A DNA stretch of 64,000 nucleotides from positions 1-64,000 of the forward strand of contig NZ_QFWW01000058.1 in the NCBI RefSeq assembly GCF_003265345.1. The letters run 5' to 3'. The position numbers and the translations under genes were made by a program. This DNA comes from Lentzea terrae (GTDB lineage: Bacteria > Actinomycetota > Actinomycetes > Mycobacteriales > Pseudonocardiaceae). Positions 45,024 through 58,100 of this stretch are shown one piece after another (position 1 is the stretch's first letter; each line of letters opens with the position of its first letter). A model generated the notes under the pieces. That model was given only the letters and a program-made list of their open reading frames with translations. It was not told where the DNA came from and did no database searches.

Positions 45024-45048
45024 ACAGTTGACGAGGGTGATCAACTGT
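45024..45048. promoter_or_regulatory. Inverted repeat overlapping a TTGACA element
   Basis: ACAGTTGA (45024-45031) and TCAACTGT (45041-45048) are perfect eight-base arms with a nine-base spacer. TTGACA (45021-45026) overlaps the left arm and could be a -35 element. No gene follows at a normal distance, so this may be a relic of element control or of an attachment site. Confidence 0.35.
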
Positions 45049-45183
45049 TTCCTGCTGCACGGTCAGGGCGCGTTCCATCGAGGACTGCTCGGGATTCCTC
45101 GAATGCCTCTGAGGGGGTTTGCCGGTTCGTTGCCGGATGTGAAGGAGTGGATCTTGGATTGCTGTGTAACAACCCCGAACGCT

Positions 45184-45238
45184 CTTGATTCGCAGTCAAG
45201 TGCGCCGAACTGCGTCCAATGTACCTGTTTGCACAGGT
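45184..45238. repeat. Two short hairpins beside the tRNA fragment
   Basis: CTTGA-N7-TCAAG (45184-45200) and ACCTGT-TTGC-ACAGGT (45223-45238). They lie 22-76 bases before the tRNA-Pro fragment, where recombinase arm sites of an integrated element would be expected. Only the symmetry is observed. Confidence 0.35.
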
Positions 45239-45259
45239 CAGCAGCCTGTGAACCCGTAT

Positions 45260-45302
45260 CTTGGGGTCAAGGGGTCGCAGGTTCAAATCCTGTCGTCCCG
45301 AC
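45260..45302 (+). other. 3' part of a tRNA-Pro gene (integration scar)
   Basis: Starting in the anticodon loop (CTTGGGGTCAAGG), the sequence continues with variable loop, a complete T arm GCAGG-TTCAAAT-CCTGT and the 3' acceptor strand CGTCCCG plus discriminator A (45301). No matching 5' acceptor CGGGACG or D arm lies upstream, so it is a fragment, not a working tRNA. Site-specific elements that integrate into tRNA genes duplicate exactly this anticodon-to-3'-end portion. CCA is not encoded. Confidence 0.7.
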
Positions 45303-45306
45303 GGCC

Positions 45307-45348
45307 AAGAGGGTCTTCGCAGGTCAGATACTGCGAGGACCCTCTTTT
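45307..45348 (+). terminator. Intrinsic terminator downstream of the tRNA fragment
   Basis: AAGAGGGTCTTCGCAG (45307-45322) pairs with CTGCGAGGACCCTCTT (45331-45346) over 16 positions with one wobble, loop of eight, followed by TTTT (45345-45348). A classic Rho-independent terminator, presumably that of the original tRNA gene. Confidence 0.85.
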
Positions 45349-45734
45349 GTGATCTTGCCGGGTTGAGCACGCCGCTCATCGATCCCTTTACTCCTCAGTT
45401 TGAGCCTTGATATTTCACCTGCACACGGTGTCACCAGGACTAACGTCAAGCTTGTGTGTTATCGGCGGGTGCCCTTGGACACCTTTACTGATGCCATGCT
45501 TCGAGTAGTTGGGTCGTCGAAGTCTCGACGGGATCCGTCACCTGCGGTGCCTGGTGGGGCCGTGTCTCGGGCTCGGTGCGTGCAGGTTAGTCGTTTGGAA
45601 CTCCGTCGACGTACGTCGTGAGATGGCGCGCACGCGGCAAACGAGCGGCGACCGAGTGCTGGCGGTTGCTGCTCAAGCCGGGCTTGTGGTGCTGGAGGCT
45701 GGGCAGAAACGGGACGCAGTCCTACGCTGCGTTC

Positions 45735-46052
45735 ATGACTCGCCTTGATCGACTTGCGCGAGGCCTGGGGGCCATGGCGTTGCTGGGGGCGTTGGCGGCT
45801 TGTAGCGGCGATGAGTCGCCGAGCCGGGACGCGATCATCGCCAAGATCAAATCGGATCCGCAGATGCGGGGTACGCCGGACGAGGCGGCGGGTTGTCTCG
45901 CCGACTGGTACCTGAAGTACGCCACGCCGCAGCAGATCAAGGAATTCGTCGACGGCGCTGCCGGTGATCGTCCGCTAGATCAGGTCGCCCCTGATGAGCA
46001 GGCGAAAGCGGCCATGCTGGACTGTCTGAAGAGCGCTACCGACAACGGCTGA
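45735..46052 (+). CDS. Small lipoprotein
   Basis: 105 residues. The N-terminus MTRLDRLARGLGAMALLGALAACSGDES is a lipoprotein signal with lipobox LAAC, so the mature protein of about 84 residues is anchored outside the membrane. It contains two further cysteines (AGCLADWYLKYA, MLDCLKSA) that may form a disulfide and is mainly helical. No family recognised. It lies 136 bp upstream of the giant toxin gene on the same strand; whether it helps export or anchoring is not known. Confidence 0.65.
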   Translation: MTRLDRLARGLGAMALLGALAACSGDESPSRDAIIAKIKSDPQMRGTPDEAAGCLADWYLKYATPQQIKEFVDGAAGDRPLDQVAPDEQAKAAMLDCLKSATDNG

Positions 46053-46188
46053 CGATGGTCGAAGGATCGACTGTTCGGCCCTGTTGAGGCCCGGTTCGCC
46101 GTCGCTAACGTTTCGTTCAGTACGGGTTGCGCGGTGTCACTACCAGCCGGGGGGCTTGGCACGCGCTCGCCATGATCTGGGGGGATCA

Positions 46189-49100
46189 GTGCACGTGCCA
46201 CGTCGATCTGCTGCGCTCGTAAGACTTTTCGTGTTGGCCGTGGTGCTCGTGCTGGTGGCCGTCGGGTTGCCTTCGTCGTTGCCCTTGTTGGGCGGTAAGA
46301 GCGATACGCAGGCGAAGGCGTCCGGGCCGCCCACGCGAGTGCGGGAACTGGCTGAGCGGCGTACGCCGTCGATGCGGGTGTTCGAGCTGTCCAACGGGCA
46401 GTTCGAGGCGGAGTTGTCCGCTCTGCCGCAACACTTTCAGGACGCGAAGGGTGCTTGGCAACCGGTTGACACGACCGTGCGCGCGCAGGCTCGCCACGGT
46501 TACGTGTTTGGCAACGACACCAACGCGTTCGTCAGTGCGTTCGGCGACAGGACCGATCGGCTGGCCAGCTTCTCGCTCGGTGGCACGCAGGTCGGGCTTG
46601 GCATCGACGGCGAGTCCAGGCGGCTCGAGCCGAAGGTCGAGCGCGACTCGGTCACCTACCCGGATGCTTGGGACGGAGCGGACCTGACCTATCAGGTCAC
46701 TCGTGGTTCCCTCAAGGAGAAGATCACCCTCGCGGCGCCGCCCAAGAACGCCACCTACCGGTTCTCCCTCGATCTGGCTGGTGTCGTCGCGCAGGCGCTG
46801 CCGGATGGTTCCATCGGGTTCTTCCGTGCCAACGCGGACGGTCCGCCGTTGTACGTCATGCCCCGACCGTTCATGTTCGACTCCAGCGAGAAGTCGTACA
46901 GCGACAAGGTTTCTCAGACGGTCGAGCAGCAGGGTTCGAAGATCAGCGTGACCGTGCGCGCGGATCAGGAGTGGCTCTCGGCGCCGCAGCGCAAGTACCC
47001 GGTGGTGATCGACCCGACGATCTCGATCGAGCCGACCTCGAACTCGGGGCAGGACGCGCAGATCTGGTCGGACACCCCCACTCGCAACGATGGCGCCGAC
47101 TATCGCCTTTCCGTCGGCACAGACAACACCGGCATCGCGCGCAGCCTGGTCAAGTTCGACACGTCGGTGGTGCCGGCGGGGACGAGCATCGCCTCGGCCA
47201 AACTGCGGATGTACTACGACAACGAGCTGTACGTCGGCGGCAACGACGTCACCATGGAGGCGCGCCGGGTCACCGCGGCATGGGCCGAGAACACCGTCAC
47301 CTGGAACACCTCGAACACGGCGTTCGGCGAGGCCGGGTTGTCGACCGCGGTCAAGCGTGCCAACGTCACCCAGGTCTGGAACGAGTGGGACGTCCGGAAC
47401 ATCGCCCAGTCCTGGGTCTCCGGTTCCGCGCAGAACCACGGCTTCATGGTCAAAGCGACCGATGAGACGCTCAATCGCGGCGGTGCGGTTCATCACGCTG
47501 CGGAGAACGCCTACAACGGCGACATCGCGACCTTCCCCAAGCTGGTCCTGACCTATGGCCGGCCCGGCGCCGTTCTACACCCGATCACCAAGACCTACGC
47601 CAACGGCGCGGAGCTGACGTGGACCCCGTACGCGGGGGATGATCTCGCCGAGTACCAGGTGCACCGCTCCACTTCGCAGGTGTACGCCCCGTCTGCGTCC
47701 ACCTTGGTCACTTCGGTCGGCGCGCAGGCGACCCGGTTCATCGACACCACGGCGACGCCGACCCCGGACACCGCTGGCGACCTCGACTGGAACCTCTACT
47801 ACTACATGGTCGTCGCCAAGACTCGCGACGGGCAGCTGATCCCGAGCGCCACGCAGCAGACCCGCACTCCCAAAGCGGGGCAGGTGCGGCAGATCTTCAG
47901 GGGTGGTGCGGACACCACGCTCGCCGCCCTCCAGCCGGACACGAACCTCGATGTACTTGCTGGCTCGCCGTGGCTCCAGGTGGGCAACAACGGCACCACG
48001 TATGGAAAGACCCGCGCGTCGGTGAAGTTCGACGGTCTTACCGCGATCCCGCCGGGCACCACGATCACCGACGCCGACCTGTCGCTGTGGGCGTTCTACT
48101 CCAACGGCAGCGGCGCGACTTTCGACGCACATCCGCTCACCAAGCCGTTCGTGGAGAACGAGGCCACCTGGAACAGGGCATCCACCGCGACAGCGTGGAC
48201 CACGCCGGGCGGCGACATCGCGACGAGGGCCGACTTCGTCTCCGGAGTGACCGACAAACCCACCTGGCACGTCTGGGAAAACGCCCCCATGGTCCAGGGC
48301 TGGGTCGACACACCGTCCTCCAACAACGGTGTCCAGATCAAGGTCCGCGACGAGGCCAGCGTGCAGCAGCGCGTGTTGTTCCTGTCTGACGAGGCTGCGG
48401 AACCGATGCTTCGTCCGACGCTCGCCGTGTCCTACGTCGGCACGCCGCCCGCACCGCCCGCCGCACCGATTGTGTCCTCTGTGGACTATCCGGCCGACGG
48501 GCAGCCGCACGGAGGTGCGGGCAGGCAGGGCGCGTTCGTGCTCACGCCGGGCAACGGCGTCGCGATCAGCAAGTTCGTCTACCAGCTCGACTCCGACGCG
48601 CAGCCGACCGAGGTGCCCGCCACCAGCCAGATCTCGGTGAACCTGACGCCCGCCGCAGCCGGCACCAGGACGCTGACGGTCCGTGCGTTGAACGCGAACG
48701 GAGTTTCCTCCTCGGCCACGACGTACAGCTTCGTCGTCGCGGAAGCGCCCCGGCACAAGAAGGTCAAAACCGACTTCAACGGTGACGGGAAGGACGACGT
48801 CGTCACGTTCACCCGCGGCGACGGCGCTGACGTGTTCGTCTCGTTGTCCGACGGCACCAAGTTCGTTCAGGACGGGTGGAAGTGGCAGGACCACTTCGCC
48901 GCGCAGGACGAGATTCCGCTGACTGGTGACTTCGACGGCGACGGCAAGGCGGACATCGCCCGGTTCACCCGTGGCACGGATGCCCGCGTCTGGGTCGCGT
49001 TGTCCGACGGCACGAAGTTCGGGGCGGAGATGAAGTGGCAGGACCACTTCGCAGCCGATGCCGAGATCCCTCTGGTCGGCGACTTCAACGGCGACGGCCG

Positions 49101-52100
49101 GGATGATGTCGCCGCCTTCACCCGAGGTACCGACGGCGCGGTGTGGGTCGCGCTCTCGGACGGCACGAAGTTCGCCTCGACGCCGGTCAAGTGGCACACC
49201 ACCTTCGCGCGTGGCACCGAAATGCCCGCCGTCGGTGACGTGAACGGCGACGACAAGGACGACATCGTCGCGTTCGCCGGAGGCGATGCGGCTGACGTGT
49301 TCGTAGCGCTGTCCGACGGTACGAATTTCGGCTCGGCCGCCAAGTGGCACGACGACTTCGCACCTGACGCTGCCAGGGGAGCCGTTGGCGATGTCGACGG
49401 TGATGGCAAGGACGACATCCTGTCCTTCACGAACGGTCAGGTGACGGTCGCGAGCTCGAGCGGTACCGCGTTCGGCACGTCCCGCCAGTGGCACGCGAAC
49501 TTCGCGCCAGGCGACGAACTACCCGGTGTCGGCGACTTCACCGGTGACGGCAAGTTCGACGTGGTCACCTTCAGCCGTGACGACACGGCGGATGCTGTCG
49601 TCGCGACGTCCGACGGCGCACGCTTCGGAGTGATCACGAAGTGGCACGACCACTTCGCCGCTGGTGCCGAGGTGCCGCGACCGAGCTTGTTCGCCGCCGG
49701 ACTGGGCACCCCCGCCCCCGTCCCGCCCGCGACGCCGCTGGTGTCCTCTGTGGACTATCCGGCCGACGGTCAGCCGCACGGTGGTCCCGGTAGGCCGGGC
49801 GCGTTCGTGCTGAAGCCCGGCAACGCCGTCCCGATCGCGAAGTTCGTCTACCAGCTCGACACCGACGCGCAGCCGACCGAAAGGCCCGCTACCGGCGAAA
49901 TCACCGTCAACCTGGCGCCTGGCTCGGCCGGAACGCGGACACTGACGGTCCGCTCGTTCACGGCCGGCGGTCTCGCGTCCGCTCCGGCCACCTACACGTT
50001 CGTGGTGTCCCAGCCGGTCCAGCCTCCGGTCGCGCCCACCGTCTCGTCCACCGACTACCCGGCCGACGGCCAGCCGCACGGCGCACCTGGCAGGGAAGGC
50101 GTCTTCACCCTCAAGCCAGGCAACTCGATTCCGGTCACCGGTTATCGGTGGCAGCTGGACGACGGCGGCTCCACCGACGTCTCCGGTACGGGCGACGTGC
50201 AGGTCAGGGCCACGCCCACGACACCCGGCCAGCACACACTGACCGTGCGCGCGCTCGGTGCCGAGAACACCGTGTCGCCCGCGACCACGCACACGTTCGT
50301 AGTGGCCGATCCGCCGGGCGGACCTGGTGCGCCCCAGGTGATCTCGTTCGACTACCCGAGCGGTGGAGCTCCGCACGGCGCTCCCGGTCAGCAGGGGACG
50401 TTCACCTTCCGTCCGACCGGTTCCACGGCGATCGCGGGGTATCGCTGGCAGCTCAACGGCGGACCGACCTCGGACGTCGCGGGCACCGGCAAGGTGGCGG
50501 TCAAGATCACCCCGGCCACCGCGGGCTCGCAGACGCTGACCGTGCGGACGTTCACCAGCACGGGCGCGGTCTCCGCAGCGACGAACTACGTGTTCGAGGT
50601 GGCCCAGCTCCCGGCGCCGGGAGCACCGGCGGTGTCCTCCGTGGACTACCCGGCCGACGGTCAGCCGCACGGTGACGCCGGTCGAGAGGGGACGTTCATC
50701 TTCCGTCCGATCGGCACGATCGCCGTCTCCGGCTACCGCTGGAAGCTCGACGAGGGCGCGACCACCGACGTGCCGGGCACTGGTGACGTCTCGGTGAGGA
50801 TCACGCCTCCGACCGGTGGCACGCACACCCTCGTCGTGTGGGCGCTCGGCAGCTCCGGCAGTGCTTCCGCGCCGACGACCTACACCTTCGTCGTCGCCGG
50901 CGCGGCTCCGACGCCGTCCACGCCGCTGGTGTCGTCCACCGACTACCCGGCGGACGGTCAGCTGCACGGCAGTCTCGGCCAGCAGGGCGCGTTCACGGTG
51001 CGGACGCAGGGTTCCGTCGCCGCCGACGCGTTCCGCTACCAGCTCGACACCGACGCCGCTCCGGCCGAGGTGCCCGCCGGCACGGGTACCGTGACGATCA
51101 ACCTCACCCCGGTCCGCTCCGGTCAGCGCACGCTGACGGTCTGGGCGAAGGTCACGTCCAGCGGAGTGCTGTCGGCGCCCGCGAAGTACGTTTTCGCGGT
51201 CGGCGCGCCCGCCGGTCCGCGTGACTACTTCTACGACGCCGCAGGACAGCTGGCCGGCGTTACCAACAACTCCGGTGAGGCGGCCGCCTACCGGTACGAC
51301 GCGGCAGGGAACCTCGAGGCGACCGAACGCTACCGCACCGACGTCGCGTCGATCTTCGCCGTGGTTCCGCAACGCGGCCCGATCGGCAGCACCGTCGAGA
51401 TCAGCGGAACGGGTTTCGCCGCCCAGCCCGCCGACAACAGGGTGACCTTCGACGGTGTCACCGCGCTGGTCACCGCGGCCGCGGCCAACCGGCTCACGGT
51501 CGTGGTGCCCGCGGGCACCGGTGCCGGCGCGCTGAAGGTGGTCGCGGGCGGCAAGACTGCGGACAGTCGCAGCCCGTTCGTGGTCACCAGGGGCATTCCC
51601 GCACCGGCCATCACGAACGTCTCGGCCAGCCGTGCCAACTCCGGCGACACCGTCACCATCACCGGCACCGGGTTCGACCCGGATCCGGCGCGCAACGTGG
51701 TGTTGTTCCACCAGACCACGGCACGGGTGAAGCAGGCGAGCCCGACCGGCCTGGTCGTCGAGGTACCTGCCGCGGCCTCCTCCGGCAAGATCTCGGTGCG
51801 CACGCCGGGTGGCACGGCCACCAGCGCGGCCGACTTCCTGATCGCGCCGCGCGGGTTCGTCGTCGACAAGCTGGTGTACGGCGGCCGGATCGAGCTCAGC
51901 CGGCCACTCGAACTCGACATCCCCGAGGGCAAGTACGCGGTTGTGCTGATCGACGGCAGGGTCGGCGAGCGGGTGCACCTCGACCTGGAGAACAACACGG
52001 TCCCGGTCCGCTCGGCGATGTGGATGTTCACCCCGCACGGCGGCGACTTCGCGCGCCGCACCATGGGCGACCCGCTCGACCTGTGGGCGGGCAGCACGCT

Positions 52101-55100
52101 GCGCCAGGACATCCCGATGTTCGGTGCCAACGGCACCTACACGATCGTCGTCGCACCGGACGACAACGCGGCGGGCAAAGTCCGGATCACCGGTTCGCAC
52201 GAGCTGACCGGCGACAAGCTGACCAGGGACGGCACCGGTGTGCCGTTCACCGTCTCGGTGGCCGAGCAGCGTTCCGAGATGCCTTTCACCGCAACGGAAG
52301 GCGAGTGGCTGAGCGTCGGCGTGACCGACATCAGCATGCCCAACAACATCTTCAACGTCACCATCACCCACCCCGACGGCCACACCAACACCTGGAAGGC
52401 CGATCTCGACAACTACCGGCCGACGATGGTGTTCAAGGCCCGCAGGACCGGCACCTTCAAGCTCGGTGTGACCTTCGGCCCGAACGAGCTCGGCGCCGGC
52501 AAGATCTGGCTGTCGGGCGCCATCGACGCGAGCAGGCTCGTGGTCGACGGGCCGAGCACCCTGATGAAGATCAACCGGCCGGGCCAGTCGGTGCGCATGC
52601 CGTTCACCGGCGTGAAGGATCAGCCGCTGCGGTTCGCCATCACCGACAACACGTTGCGGGAGAACGGCAGGTCCGGCCAGGCCGCCGGGATCCTGGTCGA
52701 GCCGGACGACAACCAGGTCGAGATCCGCACCGGAACCGCCGACATCAAGAACGTGCCCATCAAGAAGAGCGGTGAGCACAACCTGTTCATGAGCGGATGG
52801 CAGGCGGTCGGCACCGCGAAGGGCTGGCTGTCGACCAAGGCCGAAGCGGGCAAGGCACCGGTCAACGCGCAGACCAAGGTCACCTTCGACCGGCCGGGCC
52901 GGGAGGTCTGGGTCGACATCGACGGGGTCAAGGACAGGCCGCTCAAGATCCTCATCCGGGACAAGAGCCTGCCGGGCAAGCTCGACGCGCGGCTGTACCA
53001 GCCGACCGATAACAAGCTGGTCGGTATCGCGATCGACAACAAGATCGATGTCGCGGCGCTGCCCGAGACCGGGAAGTACCGGCTCCAGCTCGATCCGGCC
53101 TTCGCCACCACGGGTGAGCTCAAGCTCGCGCTGTCGGAGCCGCTCGACATGGGCGTGGTCCCGGTCGACGGGCCGCTGCTGAGGCCTTCGGTCACCATCC
53201 CGGGTCAGACGATCGTCGCCAGGTTCGGGGGCCAGACTGGGCAGCGGCTGAGCCTCGGCTACAGCTCGCCGAACATCCCGTTCGTCAAGCCGACGGTGCG
53301 CAAGCCGGACGGCAACGTGCTCGACGGGTTCAGCGCGCTGAGCCTGCCGTTCGGGTTCGACCTGACGACCCTGCCGGTGACCGGCGAGTACAAGATCCAG
53401 CTCGAACCGCAGGACGACAGCGGCGGTCCCGCGACCGGTGATCTCGAGATCGGGTTGTCCGGTGAGGTCGACGGTGGCAAGGCCGACATCGGCGGTGCGG
53501 CCAAGACGCTCACGTTCACCCGCATCGCGCAGAACGGCAAAGTGACGTTCGACGGCACGGCCAACGACGTGCTGCAGCTCGACATCACGCGCACATTCCC
53601 GCACAACTCGGGTGCCTACTACAGTCTGATCGCGCCGGACGGCACGATCTCGCCGCGGCACTCGTTCATGTCGAGGGACCAGTTCAAGCTCACCGCGCTT
53701 CGGTTGACGGGCACGTACACGCTGGTCTTCGATCCCGCGACCTACGGGACCGGCACGATGACCGTCAAGGTCAGCAAGCCGGCGGCCGCTGCGGCACAGG
53801 AGGCGCAGGGGGAGCGGCTCGATCCGCCGAAGCCGTCGGCAGGCCCGAAGTGCGTTCAGGCCGACCCCGTTCCGGAACCCGCCAAGGGTGCGCCGGCGCC
53901 GGAGGGCTCCCACCAGCCTGCGGAACCGGAGCTCCCGCCCACGCCCAAGCCGGAGTCGTGCGCACCGGCGGGTGGCGGGTCCGGCTGGCAGCCGGACAGC
54001 GCCAACCTCAACGGCACCGACTGGAACACCCGCTACGACCCGCGGCCCACCAGGGACCGGCCGCTGCAGTTCGCCGTCGGGTTCACCGGTGTGATCGGCA
54101 AGATCCAGTCCACCGCAGGACAGGATCTGGTGGGCGTCACGGTCGGCGTGGCGGGCCACCAGCCGGTCGTCACCGACGCCAAGGGCAAGTTCGCGCTGAC
54201 CGGACTGCCGGACGGTCATGTCGTCCTGCGGGTCGACGGTGGCACCGCGACGAACGCCCCCGGCCGCAGGTTCGGCTCGTTCGACATCGGTGTGGACGTC
54301 AAGGGCGGACAGGCGCTCATCCTGCCGTACACGGTGTTCCTGCCGGAGATCGACACTACGGCGATCGTGCACGTCCCGAGCCCCACCAAGGGCGAAACCG
54401 TGCTCACCACCAAGTCCATCCCGGGTCTAGAGGTGCGCCTCCCCGCGGGCACCGTCGTCCGTGACGCGGACGGCAACGTGGCGACCGAGCTGTCGCTGAC
54501 CCCGATCCCGATCGACCGGCCGCCGTTCCCGTTGCCGCCGACCAAGGTCCCGGTGTACTTCACGGTCCAGCCGGGTGGTGGCTACCTCTTCCCCGAGGGC
54601 GCCACGATCATCTACCCGAACTACACCAAGGAAGCGCCGGGCACCAGGACCCAGTTCTGGAGCTACGACCCGGACGGCAAGGGCTGGCACATCTACGGCT
54701 ACGGCACGGTGTCGCCGGACGGCAAGCAGATCGTGCCGGACGCGAGCGTCAAGTTCTACCGGCTGACCGGCGCGATGACCGCGGTTCCCGGCATGAACCC
54801 GCCGAGCGTCGCCCCGCGGCCGAACGGCGCCAGGGTCGGCGACCCCGTCGACCCGTCGACGGGCCTGCTGATCGACGAGACCGTCGACATGGTCGTCGAC
54901 GACATCGCGCCGATCGAGATCAAGCGCACCTATCGGCAGGGTGACCCCGACATTCGCACCTTCGGCGTCGGCACGAGCTTCAACTACGGGCTCTTCCCGT
55001 GGTCGCCCGGCGTCATCGGCCAGTTCGTCTTCCAGGAGTTCGACCTGGTCCAGGCCGACGGCAGCAAGATCCACTACCGGAGAACCTCGCCGGGCAAGGA

Positions 55101-58100
55101 CTACGCGGGCGCGGTGTTCAAGGCCGACCCGACGCCGACGAAGTACGACGGCTCGGTGGTCCGCTGGATCGACAGCGGCTGGGACGTGTTCCTGCGCGAC
55201 GGCTCTGTGATGACGATCGGCGAAGAGGCGCCGCTGCAACAGATCCGCGACAAGTACGGCAACACGACCACGCTCACCCGAGCCACGGCGCCACCGGGCA
55301 TCGACGGCAAGGTCCGCGCGAACGGCCCGGTCACGCAGATCACCTCGCCCAGCGGCCGTTGGGTGAAGTTCGCCTACGACACCGCGAACCCACCGCGGGT
55401 GAAGTCCATTGAGGACAACATCGGCAGGCGCGTCTCGTACACCTACGACGCGACCGGGCACCTGGAGACGGTCACCGACATCCGCGGCGGAACCACCCGC
55501 TACACGTGGGAGAACGGTCTGCTCAAGACCATCACCGACGCCAGGGGAATCCGCTTCCTGCTCAACGACTACGACGCGAAGGGCAGGGTCAGGCAGCAGA
55601 CCGCGGCGGACGGCGGGCTCACCACGTTCGAGTACGTCGAGTCCGGCGATGCGATCGTCGAGACGAAGGTGACCGATGCCAGAGGCCACGTGCGCCGGTT
55701 CACCTTCAACGACCGCGGCTCGGTGCTGACCGACACGAAGGCGTTCGGCACGCCGCTTGCCGCGCAGACCACCAACGAGTACGAGGCCGACGGAGTCCGC
55801 CTCAAGGCGATGGCCGATGCCTTGCAGCGCAAGACGACCTACGTCTACGACGCCAACGGCTTGGTCAAGGAGAGGACCACTCTCGCGGGTACACCGGAAG
55901 CCCGAACCGAGAAATGGGAGCGCAACGGCCCGCACGCGGAGCTGACCAGGTACACCGACATCTTCAACAAGGACACGGTGTACGGCCTGGACGCACGCGG
56001 CTCGGTCGAGTCGATGACCGATCCGACGAACCGCAAGACGACCTACGTGCCCGACCAGAACGGGTTGATCACCAAGGTCACCGGTCCGGACAACAAGTCC
56101 ACGTTGATCGACTTCGTCGGGTCCGACGTCATCAGAACGACAGACCAGCTCGGCCGGGTCACCACGCGCGGGTTCGACGCGTTGGGCCGTGAGGTGGTGC
56201 TGGCCGACGCGCGTGGCGCGGTCACCGAGACGTCGTACACGGCAGCCAGTGACATCGCATCGGTCACGGACCCGTTGGGACGTAAGAACTCCTATGAGTT
56301 CGACGCGAACGGCAACCAGAAGAAGGTCATTGACGCCCGCGGTGGCGAGACGATCTACGACTACGACCAGATGGACCGCGTCGAGAAAGTCACTGATCCG
56401 CTCGGCGCGTTCGAAGAGTTCAGGTACGACGGGAACGGCAACCAGAAGTCGCACACCAGCCGCCGTGGCATCGTCACCGCACACGACTACGACGAGCTGG
56501 ACCGGCGTTTCGAAAGCCGCTACGGCACTGAGAGCGCGGTGAAACTCCAGTACGACCTCGCGGGCCGGCTGAAGCGGACCGAGGACTCCGTGGCAGGTGT
56601 GGCGACCGTCGAGTACGACGGTCTCGACCGGGTCAAGTCCGAGACCACGCCACACGGCAGCGTGTCGTACGACTACAGCCCGACAGTGCGCGACCGGACG
56701 ATGACAATTCCTGGGCGGCCTGCGGTGCGGCACGTCTACGACGCGCTGGGTGAGCTCTCCGAGGTGCAGCAGGGCGGTACCACGACGACCACCGTGAGCC
56801 GTGACATCGCCGGACGTCGGGAAAGGGTGGGTGCGCCTGGAAACGGCGTGTCCCAGGCGTACACGTACAACGACGCCGGTCAGCCCAAGTCGATCACCTA
56901 TCGGTCGGGCACCACCGTTCTCGGGGATCTGGTCTATGACTACGACGCGAGCGGTCAGCCGATCAAGACCAGCGGCAGCTACTCCCGTGCGATGTTGCCC
57001 GAGCAGTTCGGCGTTGCCACGTATGACAAGGCGAACCGGGTTCGCACTGTCGGTGCCTCACCACTCAGCTACGACCCGGACGGCAACCTCCTCTCCGACG
57101 GTGTGGCGACGTACAACTGGAACGCACGTGGACAGCTCGCTGGGCAGACGAGTCCCGGCGCGACGTCGAGTTTTGTTTACGGGCCCGATGGGCGCAGACA
57201 GAGTCGTACGGTCAACGGCGTCACCACCGACTTCCTGTACGACGGGGTGAACCCCGTGCAGGAGAAGGTGAACGGCGCGGTCACGGCGACGACGACGTCC
57301 TCGGGAACTGACAACTTCCTGGTGCGTGAGGCCGGCGGTACGACGCGCCGATACCTGACGGACGCGCTGGGCAGTACGGTCGGGCTCGTCGACAACGCCG
57401 GTGCGGGCGCGTCCTACACCTACGAACCGTTCGGCCGGACGTACACCTCCGGCAACGACGGCGGCAACGGGTTCCGGTACGCGGGCCGCGAAGACGACGG
57501 CACGGGTCTGTACTACAACCGGGCGCGCTACTACAGCCCTGGCTTGCAACGGTTCCTCAGCGAGGACCCGATCGGGTTCGAGGGCGGAACCAACCTGTAC
57601 GGCTACGTCGGCAACCAGCCGATGATGCTGACCGACCCGATGGGCACCAAGCCGAACAACAGCAGCAAGCCGGATGATTGCTTCGGCAACAGCTTCACGC
57701 CCGGAACGCAGGTCCGGATGGCCGACGGCACCAGCAAGCCGATCGACCAGGTGGAGTTGGGGGAGAAGGTTCTCGCAACCGATCCGGTCACCGGGCAGAC
57801 CGAGCAACGGGTCGTCATCGCGACGATCACCGGCGAGGGTCAGAAGAACCTGGTCGAGATGTCCATCGACACGGACAACGACGGCAAGGGCGACAACAAA
57901 CTCACAGCGACTGACGGTCACCCCTTCTGGGTTGCCGAGCCCGGTGAGTGGCGCGACGCCAAGGATCTGCGTCCCGGCAACCTGCTGCGCACTGCCGCGG
58001 GAACCTTCGTCCAGGTCACCGCGGTCGAGCTGCTGACCGCGGTGCAACGGGTCCACAACCTCACCGTCGACGGCATCCACACCTACTACGTGGTGGCCGG

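Larger units (their letters stand above)
44839..45734. other. 896-bp non-coding stretch with att-like remnants
   Basis: No convincing gene. It has lower GC than its surroundings and holds, in order, an inverted repeat (45024-45048), two short hairpins (45184-45238), the tRNA-Pro 3' fragment (45260-45302) and its terminator (45307-45348). The 385 bases from 45349 to the lipoprotein start show nothing I can name. The open frames across the tRNA fragment are the usual false ones caused by tRNA sequence. Confidence 0.6.

Noticed and set aside
45184..45200. Hairpin resembling an anticodon stem-loop on the minus strand (CTTGA-CTGCGAA-TCAAG)
   Set aside because: No acceptor stem, D arm or proper T arm could be fitted around it, so it is not a tRNA gene.
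45028..45366. 112-codon open frames on both strands across the tRNA-Pro fragment
   Set aside because: The translated strings GVAGSNPVVPT and SGRQDLNLRPLDP are the familiar false proteins produced by reading through tRNA 3' ends.
48472..51210. Regular ~297-bp periodicity considered as a CRISPR or DNA-level repeat
   Set aside because: The repeats are in one reading frame, diverged at DNA level and conserved as protein; spacing is far too long for CRISPR.
49519..54372. 1617-codon open frame on the minus strand inside the RHS gene
   Set aside because: It mirrors the codon bias of the plus-strand gene; its product is Arg/Gly/Val-rich low-complexity sequence with no domain, whereas the plus strand has many recognisable domains.
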